This document shows, piece after piece, positions 34,205 through 45,992 of a DNA stretch of 64,000 bases. This DNA comes from Cepaea nemoralis. Taxonomy: Eukaryota; Mollusca; Gastropoda; Stylommatophora; Helicidae. Numbering within the stretch: position 1 is the stretch's first letter; each line of letters starts with the position of its first letter. The notes under the pieces were generated by a model. The model did no database searches. It was given only the letters and a program-made list of their open reading frames with translations, and was not told the origin of the DNA. The position numbers were made by a program, and so were the translations under genes. The stretch lies in the NCBI GenBank assembly GCA_014155875.1, contig JACEFZ010027762.1:1-64000 (forward strand). The letters are read 5' to 3'.

Positions 34205-34313
34205 TTGCTACTTAATCTCAGAATCCCAGGCTGTGATACTAACATTTATTTCACCTTGATGCTCTTAAATAGACAATTAGTATCACAGCCTGTGATTCTG
34301 AGATAAGTAGCAA
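34205..34313. repeat. Near-perfect inverted repeat (hairpin)
   Basis: 34208-34242 (ctacttaatctcagaatccc...) and 34277-34310 (...gtgattctgagataagtag) pair over about 34 bp, with one mismatch and one single-base slip; the loop is about 34 bp. Confidence 0.85.
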
Positions 34314-35216
34314 CAATTTTGTTTTCCAAATTTTCATTTTCTCCTCATATTTTGCATCTTTTTTCATCTTTTTATTCTTCTCATCCTATTCTTATGCCTT
34401 AATATAGTCACTGGAGGGTCTTCTCTGTGATTATATGTTGTTAATTCATTCATTCATTAGCATGTGCTTTGCAGAACCTCGCTCCCATATTAACCTTCCG
34501 GAAAACCTCTCGATCATAAGCAAGCGTCTGATACACCCATCTGGAGATCATCTGGATATATGTTGTGTTTTGTGTATATTTGTTTGCTGATGAAGGCTAG
34601 TCACTGCAATGTCCTGTATGTTTTGTAATTTTGTTCTGTAAAGCTGCATTACTTTGTATTATTGTATATTGTTTACATTTCCACAGCTTTACCACAGTTC
34701 CACTAATTTTATTCAGGTATCTAAAGAAGGTAGTCTGCTATTGCTTCCTTCTTGGCAGTGACCATAGCCATTGTCTCCATAAAGAGCTCTTTTGCCTACC
34801 TAAAATTTGCCACCTGCTGACATGCTGTCAGTTAACCTATTTATTTTTTATTTTTCAAATATTTTTTAAAATTATTAATTTTTTTTAATGGTTAAGCCAC
34901 CTTGCTCAACAGTGTTACATAGGCTAGCATAAGAAGGAAGCACTTTACTTCTGCCTTGATACAGGATACCTCTACCCTGCTATCTTAAGTGACACAGGCA
35001 GTCATTTTATTCCACAAACATCCGTTCTCTATTGCTCAGTGCTCTTGATGATGATAATATTTATCTTATATTAACATCTCGAACATACATTTCTCATGTG
35101 ACATATGTTTAATGATGCTGACCAATTGAACACTCGTGTGTCAGTTAGAGTAAAGCCTAAACAAAACTAAGGCATCCCTGAGCCACAGGGTAGTAGAGTA
35201 AATTGCCCTTGTGTTA
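34314..35216. other. Intron 6, no features recognised
   Basis: T-rich sequence without arrays or coding signal. Confidence 0.5.
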
Positions 35217-35590
35217 CACATGAAGAAGAGACAGTTGAAGGAGATCACATAGGGAGACCTCAAACACATGAAGAAACAACAGTTAAAGGGGATGACATAA
35301 AGAGACTGCAAACACATGAAGAAGAGACAGTTGAAGGGGATGACATAGGGAGACCTCAAACACATGAAGAAGAGACAGTTGAAGGGGATGGCATAGGAGA
35401 CCTCAAACTCATGAAGAAGAGACAGTTGAAGGGGATAACATAGGGAGACCTCAAACACATGAAGAAGAGACAGTTGAAGGGGATAACATAGGGAGACCTC
35501 AAACACATGAAGAAGAGACAGTTGAAGGGGATGACACAGGGAGACCTCAAACTCATGAAGAGGAGACAGTTGAAGTGGATGACATAGGAG
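35217..35590. repeat. 48-bp minisatellite, eight copies
   Basis: gaagaagagacagttgaagg, ggatgacatagggagacc, tcaaacacat. Since 48 is a multiple of three, the plus strand reads acidic 16-residue repeats (EEETVEGDDIGRPQTH). One copy lacks a base (near 35388), which breaks the frame. The minus-strand frames are also open. Probably not coding. Confidence 0.92.
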
Positions 35591-35655
35591 GAGCCGAAGG
35601 CATTAACAAAGATAGGATTCTTTGGCAAGAGTTGACTGAGGGCCTATGTTTCTAT

Positions 35656-35907
35656 TTTTTTTTTTTTTTTAAATTTTCATATCCTTTACAGGACATCGAT
35701 GTCAACAGCAGCATCTTTCAGCTGTCTGCTGATTTCTTGGCAAGATTACGTTCAGTAGTTTGCCATTGCTTTCTGAGTGGCCGGCTCAGTTATCCTGCAA
35801 GTCACCAGCGGGTGTCGAACCGCCTCCCAGCTCTCACCCGCTACGAGACTCTGCGTGATAAACGGGATTACGGAGAAAGTGTTTAACTCCTCAGCCAGAG
35901 AGACCGG
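35656..35907 (-). mobile_element. tRNA-derived SINE (family 1) with 12-bp target duplication
   Basis: Flanked by ctatgtttctat at 35644-35655 and 35908-35919. The poly-A tail is on the minus strand (T run from 35656). The reverse body shows cctttacaggacatcgatgt and cagtagtttgccattgcttt. The head ends at cagccagagagaccgg. This is a complete, clean retroposition. Confidence 0.92.
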
Positions 35908-36049
35908 CTATGTTTCTATGGGAGATAAAAAAGTAGGAAGAGAGGCAAGGCAGAGTCTGCAATAGACTAACATCTACCTTGTTTAAAATATCATCATATT
36001 TGGTTGACATGTTTATAATTCTGGTTATATTTTCTGTCTGTCACAACAG

Positions 36050-36151
36050 GCATCGACATAACAGTGAAGTCTCAGACAGGCTGTACAGCAGAAGATATCC
36101 TCAGATCTATTCCTTCCAAAGCTGCCGAAGATGCCCTGACCATCCTCAAAA
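36050..36151 (+). CDS. ANKS1: ANKS1 exon 7 (end of ankyrin domain)
   Basis: Acceptor tctgtcacaacag at 36049; two bases complete Gly, then IDITVKSQTGCTAEDILRS and AAEDALTILK. The family reads GIDANIKDSLGRTVLDIL at this point, so this closes repeat 6 and the capping helix. The donor AAAA|GTAAGA at 36151 leaves phase 1. The 30-bp array of intron 7 begins about 85 bp after this donor. Confidence 0.9.
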
Positions 36152-36234
36152 GTAAGATTATAGATATTAACAAAAGTAAGATTTATGTGTACAGGGTCTA
36201 AATATTCACAAAAGGGTGTGAAGTTTTAGTCGTG

Positions 36235-37780
36235 AAATATTCACATATAACTAGGTGAGGTATTCTGATCATGATATAATTAGGTGAGAGGTATTCTAAA
36301 TCATGATATAATTAGGTGAGGTATTCTAGATCGTGATATAATTAGGTGAGGTATTCTAGATCGTGATATAATTAGGTGAGGTATTCTAGATCATGATATA
36401 ATTAGGTGCTGTATTCTAGATCATGATATAATTATTTGAGGTATTCTAGATGATATAATTAGGTGAGAGGTATTCTAAATCATGATATAATTATTTGAGG
36501 TATTATAGATCATGATATAATTAGGTGAGGTATTCTAGATCATGATATAATTAGGTGAGGTATTCTAGATCATGATATAATTAGGTGAGGTATTCTAGAT
36601 CATGATATAATTAGGTGAGGTATTCTAGATCATGATATAATTAGGTGAGGTATAATTATGTGAGGTATTCTAGATCATGATATAATTAGGTGAGGTATTC
36701 TAGATCATGATATAATTAGGTGAGGTATTCTAGATCATGTTATAATTAGGTGAGGTATTCTAGATCGTGATATAATTAGGTGAGGTATTCTAAATCATGA
36801 TATAATTAGGGGAGGTATTCTAGATCATGATATAATTATTTGAGGTATTCTAGATCATGATATAATTAGGTGAGGTATTCTAGATCATGATATAATTAAG
36901 TGAGGTATTCTAAATCATGATATAATTAGGTGAGGTATTCTAAATTATGATATAATTAGGTGAGATATTCTAGATCATGATATAATTAGGCGAGGTATTC
37001 TAGATCATGATATAATTATTTGAGATATTCTAAATCATGATATATTTAGGTGAGGTATTCTAGATCATGATATAATTAGGTGAGATATTCTAGATCATGA
37101 TATAATTAGGTGAGGTATTCTAGATCATGATATAATTAGGTGAGGTATTCTAGATCATGATATAATTAGGTGAGGTATTCTAGATCATGATATAATTAGG
37201 TGAGGTATAATTAGGTGAGGTATTCTAGATCATGATATAATTAGGTGAGGTATTCTAGATCATGATATAATTAGGTGAGGTATTCTAGATCATGATATAA
37301 TTAGGTGAGGTATTCTAGATCGTGTTATAATTAGGTGAGGTATTCTAGATCGTGATATAATTAGGTGAGGTATTCTAAATCATGATATTATTAGGTGAGG
37401 TATTCTAGATCATGATATAATTATTTGAGGTATTCTAGATCATGATATAATTAGGTGAGGTATTCTAGATCATGATATAATTAGGTGAGGTATTCTAGAT
37501 CATGATATATTTAGGTGAGGTATTCTAGATCATGATATAATTAGGTGAGGTATTCTAGATCATGATATAATTAGGTGAGGTATTCTAGGTCATGATATAA
37601 TTAGGTGAGGTATTCTAGATCATGATATAATTAGGTGAGGTATTCTAGATCATGATATAATTAGGTGAGGTATTCTAGATCATGATATAATTAGGTGAGG
37701 TATTCTAGATCATGATATAATTAGGTGAGGTATTCTAGATCATGATATAATTAGGTGCGGTATTCTAAATCATGATATAA
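36235..37780. repeat. 30-bp minisatellite, about 50 copies (left part)
   Basis: aggtgaggtattctagatca then tgatataatt. The array resumes at 40123 after the LINE. Confidence 0.96.
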
Positions 37781-37855
37781 CTAGATACTAAAAGCCAAAT
37801 TGATTTTATATTAACAAGAAATAACAGAAAGAGAAATATATTAGATGCAAGAGCA

Positions 37856-39730
37856 GTGCCCAATTTCAGTATAAACACAGATCATAAAGCAGTCGTTGCC
37901 ACAATAAGAACCATTAGAAGAAGAAGACAAAGAGCAGGAAAATACATGCCATGCGAATCAGTAAACTTAAAAAACCTTAAAGACGAGGCAGTAAGGGAAA
38001 ATTATGAGAAAGAACTAACTGAACTCTTTGTAAAATTACCTACGGAAAGAAAAACAGTGGAAGAAGAATGGGAGATATTCAAATCAAGCATTTTAAATAC
38101 TGCAAAAATAACATGCGGAACCACGAAAAAACGCAAAACACGGATAAAGAAAATAACAAGTTGGTGGAACGCAGAAGTAAAGAAAGCGGTAAAAGAAAAA
38201 AAGGAAAAATATAAAAAGTGGTTGAAGAGCAAACAGGAATGTGATTACAGAGAATACAGAATAGCGAGAAGACATGTGAGTAGAATAGTAAAGAGGGAAA
38301 AACAAAAAGACTGGGAAGAGTATGGAGAAACCCTAAATAAAAACTACAAGGAGGCAACCAGAAACTTCTACAAAAAGATAAGTGCAATGCGAACCAGAGG
38401 AGAACCCTTTGACCCAACTGAAATAATTAACAGCGAAAATGGAGAACCAATAAGTGAACAAAAACAGATCCTAATAAGATGGAAGCAGTATTTCGAACAA
38501 CTTCTCAACATCCCATCAGATGTCACAGGAATTCAAGAGACCTACACAGATGTCACCGAGGAACTAGAACCAGACATACTAAAAGAAGAAATTATAGAAG
38601 CCATCAGATTAGCCCCATTAAACAAATCACCAGGACAGGATGAAATACCAAATGAACTAATTAAAGCAGCAAGGGAAGTAGGAACAGCTTGGCTACATAG
38701 ACTATTCAACCATGTTTGGGTAGAACAACAGACACCACGAGACTGGGGAAATGCCATAATTATCCCAATTTGGAAAAACAAAGGCAGCAAAAGAGATTGC
38801 ACACAATACAGAGGCATTTCACTGTTGAGTCATACTGGGAAAATATTTTGCAAAATTCTTGAAAAAAGATTACGAACTACTTTAGAACCCCAGCTAAGCG
38901 AAACGCAGCTTGGATTTAGGAAAAACAAAGGATGCACAGACGCCATTTTTGCTCTTAGACAACTTATAGAAAAATCAATTGAATTCAATGAAACACTCTA
39001 CTTAGCCTTTGTCGACCAAGAAAAGGCATTTGATAGGGTAGATAGAAACAAGCTGTGGGAAATCCTTAAACAATATGGAGTGAGTACACATCTAACAAAC
39101 CTATGCAGAAGTTTATACAACAACAGTGAATGCATAGTGAGAGCAACTGGAGAACACTCAGAACCCTTCACCATAAGATCTGGAGTACGACAAGGTTGTG
39201 TCCTGTCCCCTCTCTTGTTCATAACATATATAGACAACATATGTAAAGAAACCAGCCAAGCAGAGACAGCAAGAATACCGCATGACGAGAACACAGAAGA
39301 AGAACCATCTGCAAATCTAACCATTAGAGAACTCCTGTTTGCGGACGACCAAGCACTAATAGCAAAATCAGAAGCTGAATTACAAGACCACATGAATAGT
39401 CTAAACGAAATGTGTAGGGAACATAACATGAAAATTAGCACAAGCAAAACAGAGGTAATGACTATAACTAAAGAAGAACAAACAGCAACAATTCACCTAA
39501 ACGAACATCCCTTGAAACAAGTAAAGAGCTTCAAGTACCTAGGAAGTATAATATCATCAAATGGCAGATCAGAAGACGAGATCGAAAATAGGTGCAATAA
39601 GGCAAATCAACTCATTGGACAAATGGCACCAATACTAAAGAACAAACATGTATCAATAATACTAAGAAAGCACTTTACAACACAATCTTCCTACCAACTC
39701 TCTGCTACCAATGCCAAACCTGGACAATGA
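37856..39730 (+). CDS. Retrotransposon polyprotein: endonuclease end plus reverse transcriptase
   Basis: The 624-codon frame is open upstream to 37781 without a stop, so the GTG at 37856 is not a real start; the protein is truncated at its N-terminus by the insertion. Residues 6-12 hold the endonuclease DH motif. A Lys/Arg-rich region follows (about 20-170). RT: DWGNAIIIPIWKNKGSK and YRGISLLSHTGKIF (from about 300), motif A AFVDQEKAFDRVD (about 384), motif B GVRQGCVLSPLLF (about 443), motif C LLFADDQALIAKSE (about 493) with both catalytic Asp, and FKYLGSIISSNGR (about 558). The last 23 residues are read out of frame after a one-base loss near 39665. Confidence 0.88.
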   Translation: MPNFSINTDHKAVVATIRTIRRRRQRAGKYMPCESVNLKNLKDEAVRENYEKELTELFVKLPTERKTVEEEWEIFKSSILNTAKITCGTTKKRKTRIKKITSWWNAEVKKAVKEKKEKYKKWLKSKQECDYREYRIARRHVSRIVKREKQKDWEEYGETLNKNYKEATRNFYKKISAMRTRGEPFDPTEIINSENGEPISEQKQILIRWKQYFEQLLNIPSDVTGIQETYTDVTEELEPDILKEEIIEAIRLAPLNKSPGQDEIPNELIKAAREVGTAWLHRLFNHVWVEQQTPRDWGNAIIIPIWKNKGSKRDCTQYRGISLLSHTGKIFCKILEKRLRTTLEPQLSETQLGFRKNKGCTDAIFALRQLIEKSIEFNETLYLAFVDQEKAFDRVDRNKLWEILKQYGVSTHLTNLCRSLYNNSECIVRATGEHSEPFTIRSGVRQGCVLSPLLFITYIDNICKETSQAETARIPHDENTEEEPSANLTIRELLFADDQALIAKSEAELQDHMNSLNEMCREHNMKISTSKTEVMTITKEEQTATIHLNEHPLKQVKSFKYLGSIISSNGRSEDEIENRCNKANQLIGQMAPILKNKHVSIILRKHFTTQSSYQLSATNAKPGQ

Positions 39731-40101
39731 CAGAAAAAGAGAAAAGAAAAATCACAACAACAGAAATGAGGTTTCTGAGAAGAATACTCAACGTATCAAG
39801 AAGAGATAAGATCAGAAATGAAGAAATCAGGACTAAAGTAGGGGTTAAAGCTGCTCTAGATTTTATTAGAAAGCAGCAAGTCAAATGGTTTGGCCATGCA
39901 AGTAGGCTACCAGTCAACAGCATGCCACAACAAGCAATGATGTACAGACCAGATGGAAACAGAGGAAGAGGCCGACCACGTAAACGTTGGACTGAGGGAA
40001 TAACAGAATCCATGGGAATGTCGATATACGAAGCCCATAACCGGGCACTCTCACGAAGTTTATACTTCACCTCGACACCGCAAGGTACAAGAGGAACATG
40101 A
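39670..40101 (+). pseudogene. Retrotransposon C-terminal block, displaced by one frame
   Basis: Continues the RT thumb in the +1-shifted frame: TEKEKRKITTTEMRFLRRIL, IRKQQVKWFGHASRLPVNSM, then NRGRGRPRKRWTEGI. These are the family's usual W(F)GHxxR and RGRPRKRW signatures. It ends at TGA 40099. An ATG at 39727 opens part of it, but it belongs to the upstream protein. Confidence 0.85.
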
Positions 40102-40122
40102 TGAGATGATGAGATGAGATAA

Positions 40123-40350
40123 GATATAATTAGGTGAGGTATTCTAAATCATGATATAATTAGGTGAGGTATTCTAGATCATGATATAATTAGGTGAGGT
40201 ATTCTAAATCATGATATAATTAGGGGAGGTATTTTAAATCATGATATAATTAGGTGAGGTAGTCTAGATCATGATATAATTAGGTGAGGTATTCTAGATC
40301 ATGATATAATTAGGTGAGGTATTCTAGGTCATATAATTAGGTGAGGTGTT
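40123..40350. repeat. 30-bp minisatellite, about seven copies (right part)
   Basis: Same unit as 36235-37780, resuming after the LINE. Confidence 0.95.
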
Positions 40351-40454
40351 CAGTTCACTTCCTCATCACCTTATTTCCCTAGACAACTCCCAGAACATTC
40401 TTAAAATAGTTCAGCATCCAGTTGTGTGAACCCCAGAACAGCACTGGACATAGC

Positions 40455-40540
40455 AGATAATAGTGCTTCTGCCGGGGTTTGAACCCAAACCACTGTTTTA
40501 GTATGCTAGCGCTGTGTCAACTATGCCACCACAGCCCCCC
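40455..40540 (-). repeat. tRNA-like SINE head
   Basis: The minus strand has GTGGTGGCATAGTTGACACA (A box) and GGTTTGGGTTCAAACCCC (B box). No paired acceptor stem. Confidence 0.55.
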
Positions 40541-40822
40541 AAAATACAAATTAATTATAATTGTAATATTTTCATTTGTTGATTAATCTCTGTTGAGTAT
40601 GTGTTCATGCAGATATTTATAGGGTTAACATACCTTGTGGTCGAAATTTACAACTTCTATCATTCTACTTTATGTACATAGTGTATCCATTCTCATGTAA
40701 ACATTTCAGTTTGTTAGCTCTCGCTGACCATGAATATCTTAACACGTTGATAATTTCTAAAATGAATGTATAATTGCTAAAGTAAATGTATTATTTCTAA
40801 AGTAAACGTTTCATTTTGTTAG

Positions 40823-40997
40823 CTTACATCTACCACCAACGAACACCAGACTCAGATGGGGAACGTGGGATTGTGGCTAACAGTAGCGTGGATCTACCAA
40901 GCAAAGACTACTCTCAAGGTACTCCACCACTTACGAAAGCCCTGCCCAGTGTTGTTGCCCCTTTGCCTGCTGAAAGAAGTACCTACCTCCATAAAAG
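40823..40997 (+). CDS. ANKS1: ANKS1 exon 8 (linker)
   Basis: Acceptor cattttgttag at 40822; phase fits exon 7. It encodes TYIYHQRTPDSDGERG and a Ser/Pro-rich linker (DLPSKDYSQGTPPLTKALPS, VVAPLPAERSTYLHKR). The donor AAAAG|GTGAGT at 40997 is strong. The linker is not conserved enough for me to align it with vertebrates; exon status rests on the matching phases and splice sites. Residues 288-346. Confidence 0.82.
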
Positions 40998-41940
40998 GTG
41001 AGTTTTGAGCCACATAAAAAATATTTTTGACTTCTAGTAACTTAAAATGTGCTGTGATCATAATCTTCTTTCTTGTAGACTGATGTTATCTGGGTTTATG
41101 TGTTAATTTTTCTGTGTGAATATTGAGGTCTGATGTGGGCTTGTAATGTTATTAGGTTAATTCATGAGTATTTTGCAGTTGAGGAAAATAGTTAAGTTGA
41201 AGTTAATTTGTGCCAGGAACCACGGAGTGGCAATATTTTAGTCATTTATGTGAAAGGCTGAGGTTGATTGTGGAAAAAAACAACAAATAAATGTAACTTT
41301 GCACAAGAGTATTATTATGTGTGGTGGGCACATCGAAAAACCAATGAGCAAGTTCTACAAGAAACGAATGAAATGCGTAAAGTGCTTAGAAAAATTAGAC
41401 CTCGACAGATGATGACATTTTGTGATGATGGTTAGACTTGATGATCATGATGGCATTTGTTGATCACAGTTAGACTTGATGATGATGATGATAATAGAAA
41501 TTAATTTAAATGTTTTAGAAATTAATATAACCCTGCCTCCTTCCATTTCAGAAGAAGACAAATTGTCACCTGTCTGTAAGCACACCATACTGTAAAAACT
41601 ATATAATATGCGCCTGTATCATTTCTGTCATCTACCTAAGAAAGCTTATTTCTGCGACATGAGATACTGTCATGTGTGTATATTTTGTGTACAATATTTT
41701 GTTTTCCGTATGCTAGTGTTCTCGGTTGGTTGGGATATCCCTGGAAGACTGAGCTGTAACTCTGATGTCTGCAGCACTGATGTTCAGATCATCTGACCCA
41801 TGAAAATAGCTTGCAAGAATGCGAGACAGTAGCAGGGAAATGCTTAACCATGTTAATACATCAGAAAATGATGGTTCTAGTGCTTATCCCAAACATGCCT
41901 CGTTGGCATGGAAACCGAATTATTGACCTTTATGGCGTTC
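40998..41940. other. Intron 8, first part
   Basis: AT-rich, single-copy-looking; a short gatgat run near 41480. Nothing else recognised. Confidence 0.5.
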
Positions 41941-42231
41941 TGCATGGTTGAATGTATAAGAGTCCTCATTCTTAAACATCCGGTGTGCTGATGCTGAGGT
42001 AACGGGTTCAACCCCACCACTGATCAGTTGGACTAAAATCTTGACTTCTCATCCTTGACTTGGAGACATAAGTTACAATTACCTCAGAAATCGGAGTAGG
42101 TTCGCTGGATGGTGAGGGACGCTGGTAATAGGGAAAGTATTCCACATGGAAAAATAAGTCCAGTACACTAAAATTAATAGCTTGTTAATAGCAGACTACG
42201 CTTGAGTTCAAAGCGAGCAAAAAAAAAAAAC
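41941..42231 (+). mobile_element. tRNA-derived SINE, family 2 copy b
   Basis: The head has B box GGGTTCAACCCC. The body shares cttgacttctcatccttgac and gcagactacgcttgagttca with copy a. It ends in a run of 11 A. Confidence 0.8.
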
Positions 42232-42689
42232 AATTGAACTTTTGAACTACTGTGAGTGAATATGCCTTCTTATTGTACTGCCACTGAAATGATTACGTCC
42301 CCTAACGTCACCCCTCAATGCTATTTCCAATGTCAAGGTTGGCAGTAATGAGCAAATAAATTCCTCTAGCAGGAACCTGCTCCAGGTGTGTCAAATGTTA
42401 GCACAAGCACATTTTGTAGGCCTGGGTGCACAGAGGAATAGAAATGTCTGTCTTTCCCTCCTGTGATTCATCTCAACTACTTTCAACTCAACTCAAAGGT
42501 TAACTATCTAGGCATTGAACATGTCACATGGTTGTGTGCTTGTGGACATGGAGACATCTCCTTTGAGTGGTGTCTCAGTTTTGAAGCTGTCAACACTGTT
42601 AGAATTGTTCCACCTCAAGGCACACCGTGACACTTGTCATTAACAATATGTTAGTGACTTCAACATATTTCGGCCTGCGTGTTAGTGTA

Positions 42690-43880
42690 GGTGACAGTTA
42701 GCTACGTTGATAGTGCCATGAGTGTGGTCAGACTAGGGTTTGTTAGTGGAAGTGGTAGTTAGCTACGTTGATAGTGCCATGAGTGTGATTGGACTAGGGT
42801 TTGTTAGTGGAAGTGGTAGTTAGCTACGTTGATAGTGCCATGAGTGTGATTGGACTAGGGTTTGTTAGTGGAAGTGGTAGTTAGCTACGTTGATAGTGCC
42901 ATGAGTGTGGTCGGACTAGGGTTTGTTAGTGGAAGTGGTAGTTAGCTACGTTGATAGTGCCATGAGTGTGATTCGGACTAGGGTTTGTTAGTGGAAGTGG
43001 TAGTTAGCTACGTTGATAGTGCCATGAGTGTGGTCGGACTAGGGTTTGTTAGTGGAGGTGGTAGTTAGCTACGTTGATAGTGCCATGAGTGTGATTGGAC
43101 TAGGGTTTGTTAGTGGAAGTGGTAGTTAGCTACGTTGATAGTGCCATGAGTGTGATTGGACTAGGGTTTGTTAGTGGAAGTGGTAGTTAGCTACGTTGAT
43201 AGTGCCATGAGTGTGATTGGACTAGGGTTTGTTAGTGGAAGTGGTAGTTAGCTACGTTGATAGTGCCATGAGTGTGATTGGACTAGGGTTTGTTAGTGGA
43301 AGTGGTAGTTAGCTACGTTGATAGTGCCATGAGTGTGATTGGACTAGGGTTTGTTAGTGGAAGTGGTAGTTAGCTACGTTGATAGTGCCATGAGTGTGAT
43401 TGGACTAGGGTTTGTTAGTGGAAGTGGTAGTTAGCTACGTTGATAGTGCCATGAGTGTGATTGGACTAGGGTTTGTTAGTGGAAGTGGTAGTTAGCTACG
43501 TTGATAGTGCCATGAGTGTGATTGGACTAGGGTTTGTTAGTGGAAGTGGTAGTTAGCTACGTTGATAGTGCCATGAGTGTGGTCAGACTAGGGTTTGTTA
43601 GTGGAAGTGGTAGTTAGCTACGTTGATAGTGCCATGAGTGTGGTCAGACTAGGGTTTGTTAGTGGAAGTGGTAGTTAGCTACGTTGATAGTGCCATGAGT
43701 GTGATTGGACTAGGGTTTGTTAGTGGAAGTGGTAGTTAGCTACGTTGATAGTGCCATGAGTGTGATTGGACTAGGGTTTGTTAGTGGAAGTGGTAGTTAG
43801 CTACGTTGATAGTGCCATGAGTGTGATTGGACTAGGGTTTGTTAGTGGAAGTGATAGTTGGCTACGTTGATAGTGCCATG
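42690..43880. repeat. 61-bp minisatellite, about 19 copies, very uniform
   Basis: gtagttagctacgttgatag, tgccatgagtgtgattgg, actagggtttgttagtggaa. Many units are identical; the main variant is ggtcagac/ggtcggac for gattggac. It looks recently homogenised. Confidence 0.96.
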
Positions 43881-44302
43881 AGTGCAGTCGGACTCGGGTT
43901 TGCCACCTGCATTTATCATCCATCAACAGAAGACAAGCTTGACCAACTACTCCTTCTTGCTGTCAGGCCTCAAGAATGTGAAGACTGTCACATCACAGAC
44001 TCATCATAGCATGTAGATGTGACAGCATAATGGGGCCAATTCCTATATATATATATAAAACCCTACAACGGGTTTCTTCAAACTTAAAAAAAGCATGTAC
44101 AGTATCTCATGTTTGTGTGTATGCTGGATGAAAATATTATTAATGATATTTTGCTTTGCTGTGCATGTGTCTTTTCTCTGGCTCTTTCTGTCCTGTTAGG
44201 CAATTTGCATGGCCGTGGGGGATTAATGCGCCTGCGCTTGAACTTTCGGTTCGCTGGTGGCAGAGATCGTTCCCTACACTGGTCAGCTGGACTTCTACAT
44301 TG

Positions 44303-44362
44303 ACTTTCTGTTCAGAAAGCAGTGGCAAACTACTGAATGTAAACTTGCCCAGAAAATCAACT
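44303..44362 (+). mobile_element. SINE body fragment (family 1)
   Basis: ctgttcagaaagcagtggca, aactactgaatgtaa and cagaaaatcaac only; head and tail are missing. Confidence 0.6.
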
Positions 44363-44579
44363 TTGGGTTGGGGTTGAACGAAACACCAAGGGACATGCTT
44401 TCCTTGGATAGTGTCTCTTTGTCCTCCTCTTCCAACTCACCTCTCAGCATCATCAGGAGCACCTTGTAACATGCTCTGGCATGTTTATCCTTGCAGCAGT
44501 ATTCAGTGCCATAGCTTTGCCTTGTACTCATCTCTTGCCATGCCGCCTTTTTGCCTGTCTTCTGTTTATTTAGTGACAA

Positions 44580-45595
44580 TGAAAGACCACCAATTTTGAA
44601 GATGGAGGTTCAGAATGCCCTTAACTATGTGAAATCTAGCAAGACCCTTGGTCTAGATGAATCACAGCTGAAATTATCAGTGCCTTAGAAGAATATGGAA
44701 TACACCATGTCACCAGACTGCTGAACACAGTATATGATACTAGAGACATACCTCCTGACTTAGGTTAATTTACACTTTTTTTTGCAGTCTAGAAGAAATG
44801 AAGAACCTTAGAATGTGATCAACATTGAACAATTAGCATAAGGGGTCACATCACAAAGATTTTGCTAAGAATCGTAATACCAGAGGTTATGTAGAAAACA
44901 TCATCAGAAATAAGGGAAGAACAGTGTGGGTATGTAAGACAGGGGTACAACTGATACTGTATATTCACTGAGAAAACCAATAGAGCTTTCAATAGAACTA
45001 AACATAGACCTACATCTCTGCTTTGTTGACTGCACAAAGGCTTTCAATAGAGTAGTCTATCTCGGAACACTCAACAAGGTGCCTTGTAGATATTAGAACA
45101 AGAACCACCATGGCAAAAATTGCCTTTTCTAAGACGGAAAGTATTCTCACCAATAAAAAGCTGTCAATTAAAAGTGTTAAAGTGCCAAATAGAAACTGTA
45201 CTCTTGTACATATGTGAAACATGGACAATAAGGAGACAAACTCAGAAACATCTTCTGGCAGTGGAAATGTTTTTTTTGAGGAAGTATGCCATGTATGTAG
45301 AGAAAGCAGAATGAAGCATTCCTTGAAGGAACAGATGAAAACTTTAATGTGATTAGAGAAATTGGATGTTGACAGCCAAGAAATTGTAGGGCCAGATACA
45401 CTTGAAAACTTCCTGACAACAGGCAAACTTGATGGGAAAAAAGCAAGGTGAAGACCAGGAAATAGATACCTGGATAGCTTGACCACATGGCATAATCAGG
45501 ACAAGGATTCAGAGCTGATCCGAGGCTCTGGTGTTTGTGTGAGATGGTGACCCATAACCGCCTGTACTTTTAAGCATGGCACATGATGATGACAG
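44580..45595 (+). mobile_element. Decayed LINE on the plus strand
   Basis: Broken frames read LCFVDCTKAFNRV (RT motif A, about 45018), then LKVLKCQIETVLLYICETWT and VEMFFLRKYAMYVEKAE (45314-45120 region, C-terminal signature). A GAT-type tail (catgatgatga) ends at 45595, where a SINE begins. Many stops; dead. Confidence 0.75.
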
Positions 45596-45755
45596 CTGCG
45601 CGAGAATCAGTAGCGGTTCTTGCCACGCCCATTACTTACGGATTTGTGAGCCGACCCGCTCAGAAAGTAATGGCAAACTACTGAGCGTAATCTTGCCAAG
45701 AAATCAACAACAGTGTAAAATGCTTGTATTGACAGCGATGTCCTGTAATAGGGTA
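45596..45755 (+). mobile_element. tRNA-derived SINE (family 1), 5'-truncated
   Basis: gcgagaatcagtagcggttc, cccgctcagaaagtaatggc, aaactactgagcgtaatctt, then an A tail. Directly abuts the LINE tail. Confidence 0.75.
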
Positions 45756-45992
45756 TGCAGAAAAAAAAATGTGGAGAGAAATGAAAATAAATTGTGTCAA
45801 TGGTCGTTGTGATTTTAGTGCTGTTAAAATGTGATGGCACTGTCACATCACAGACTCATGGCAGGAAACTGCTGTGGGGACTAAAACAATGACTTTTGTG
45901 TAATATTGATGACTGTTGTGTAATATCGATGACTATTGCCCAGTGATGCAGCTTGCTTTCTTGCATGACGCCTTGTGTTGGGAGACTTGTTT

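Larger units (their letters stand above)
37781..40122 (+). mobile_element. Young 5'-truncated non-LTR retrotransposon (RTE-like) inside the 30-bp array
   Basis: The coding sequence starts at 37781 in mid-endonuclease (QIDFILTRN, NTDHKAVVA: the final endonuclease motif). It continues through a full RT to a basic C-terminal block and TGA at 40099. The 3' tail is only about 20 bp of gatga repeats, as in RTE-type elements. Both flanks are the 30-bp array; gatataa at 37774 and 40123 may be the target duplication but cannot be told from the repeat itself. One frameshift near 39665 is the only break seen. Clade is inferred. Confidence 0.9.

Noticed and set aside
38002..39447. Minus-strand frames of up to 149 codons at 38-39.4 kb
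   Set aside because: Antisense shadows of the retrotransposon coding frame.
39727..40101. Separate 124-residue gene after the retrotransposon RT
   Set aside because: It carries the RT C-terminal block of the same element, displaced by a one-base frameshift.
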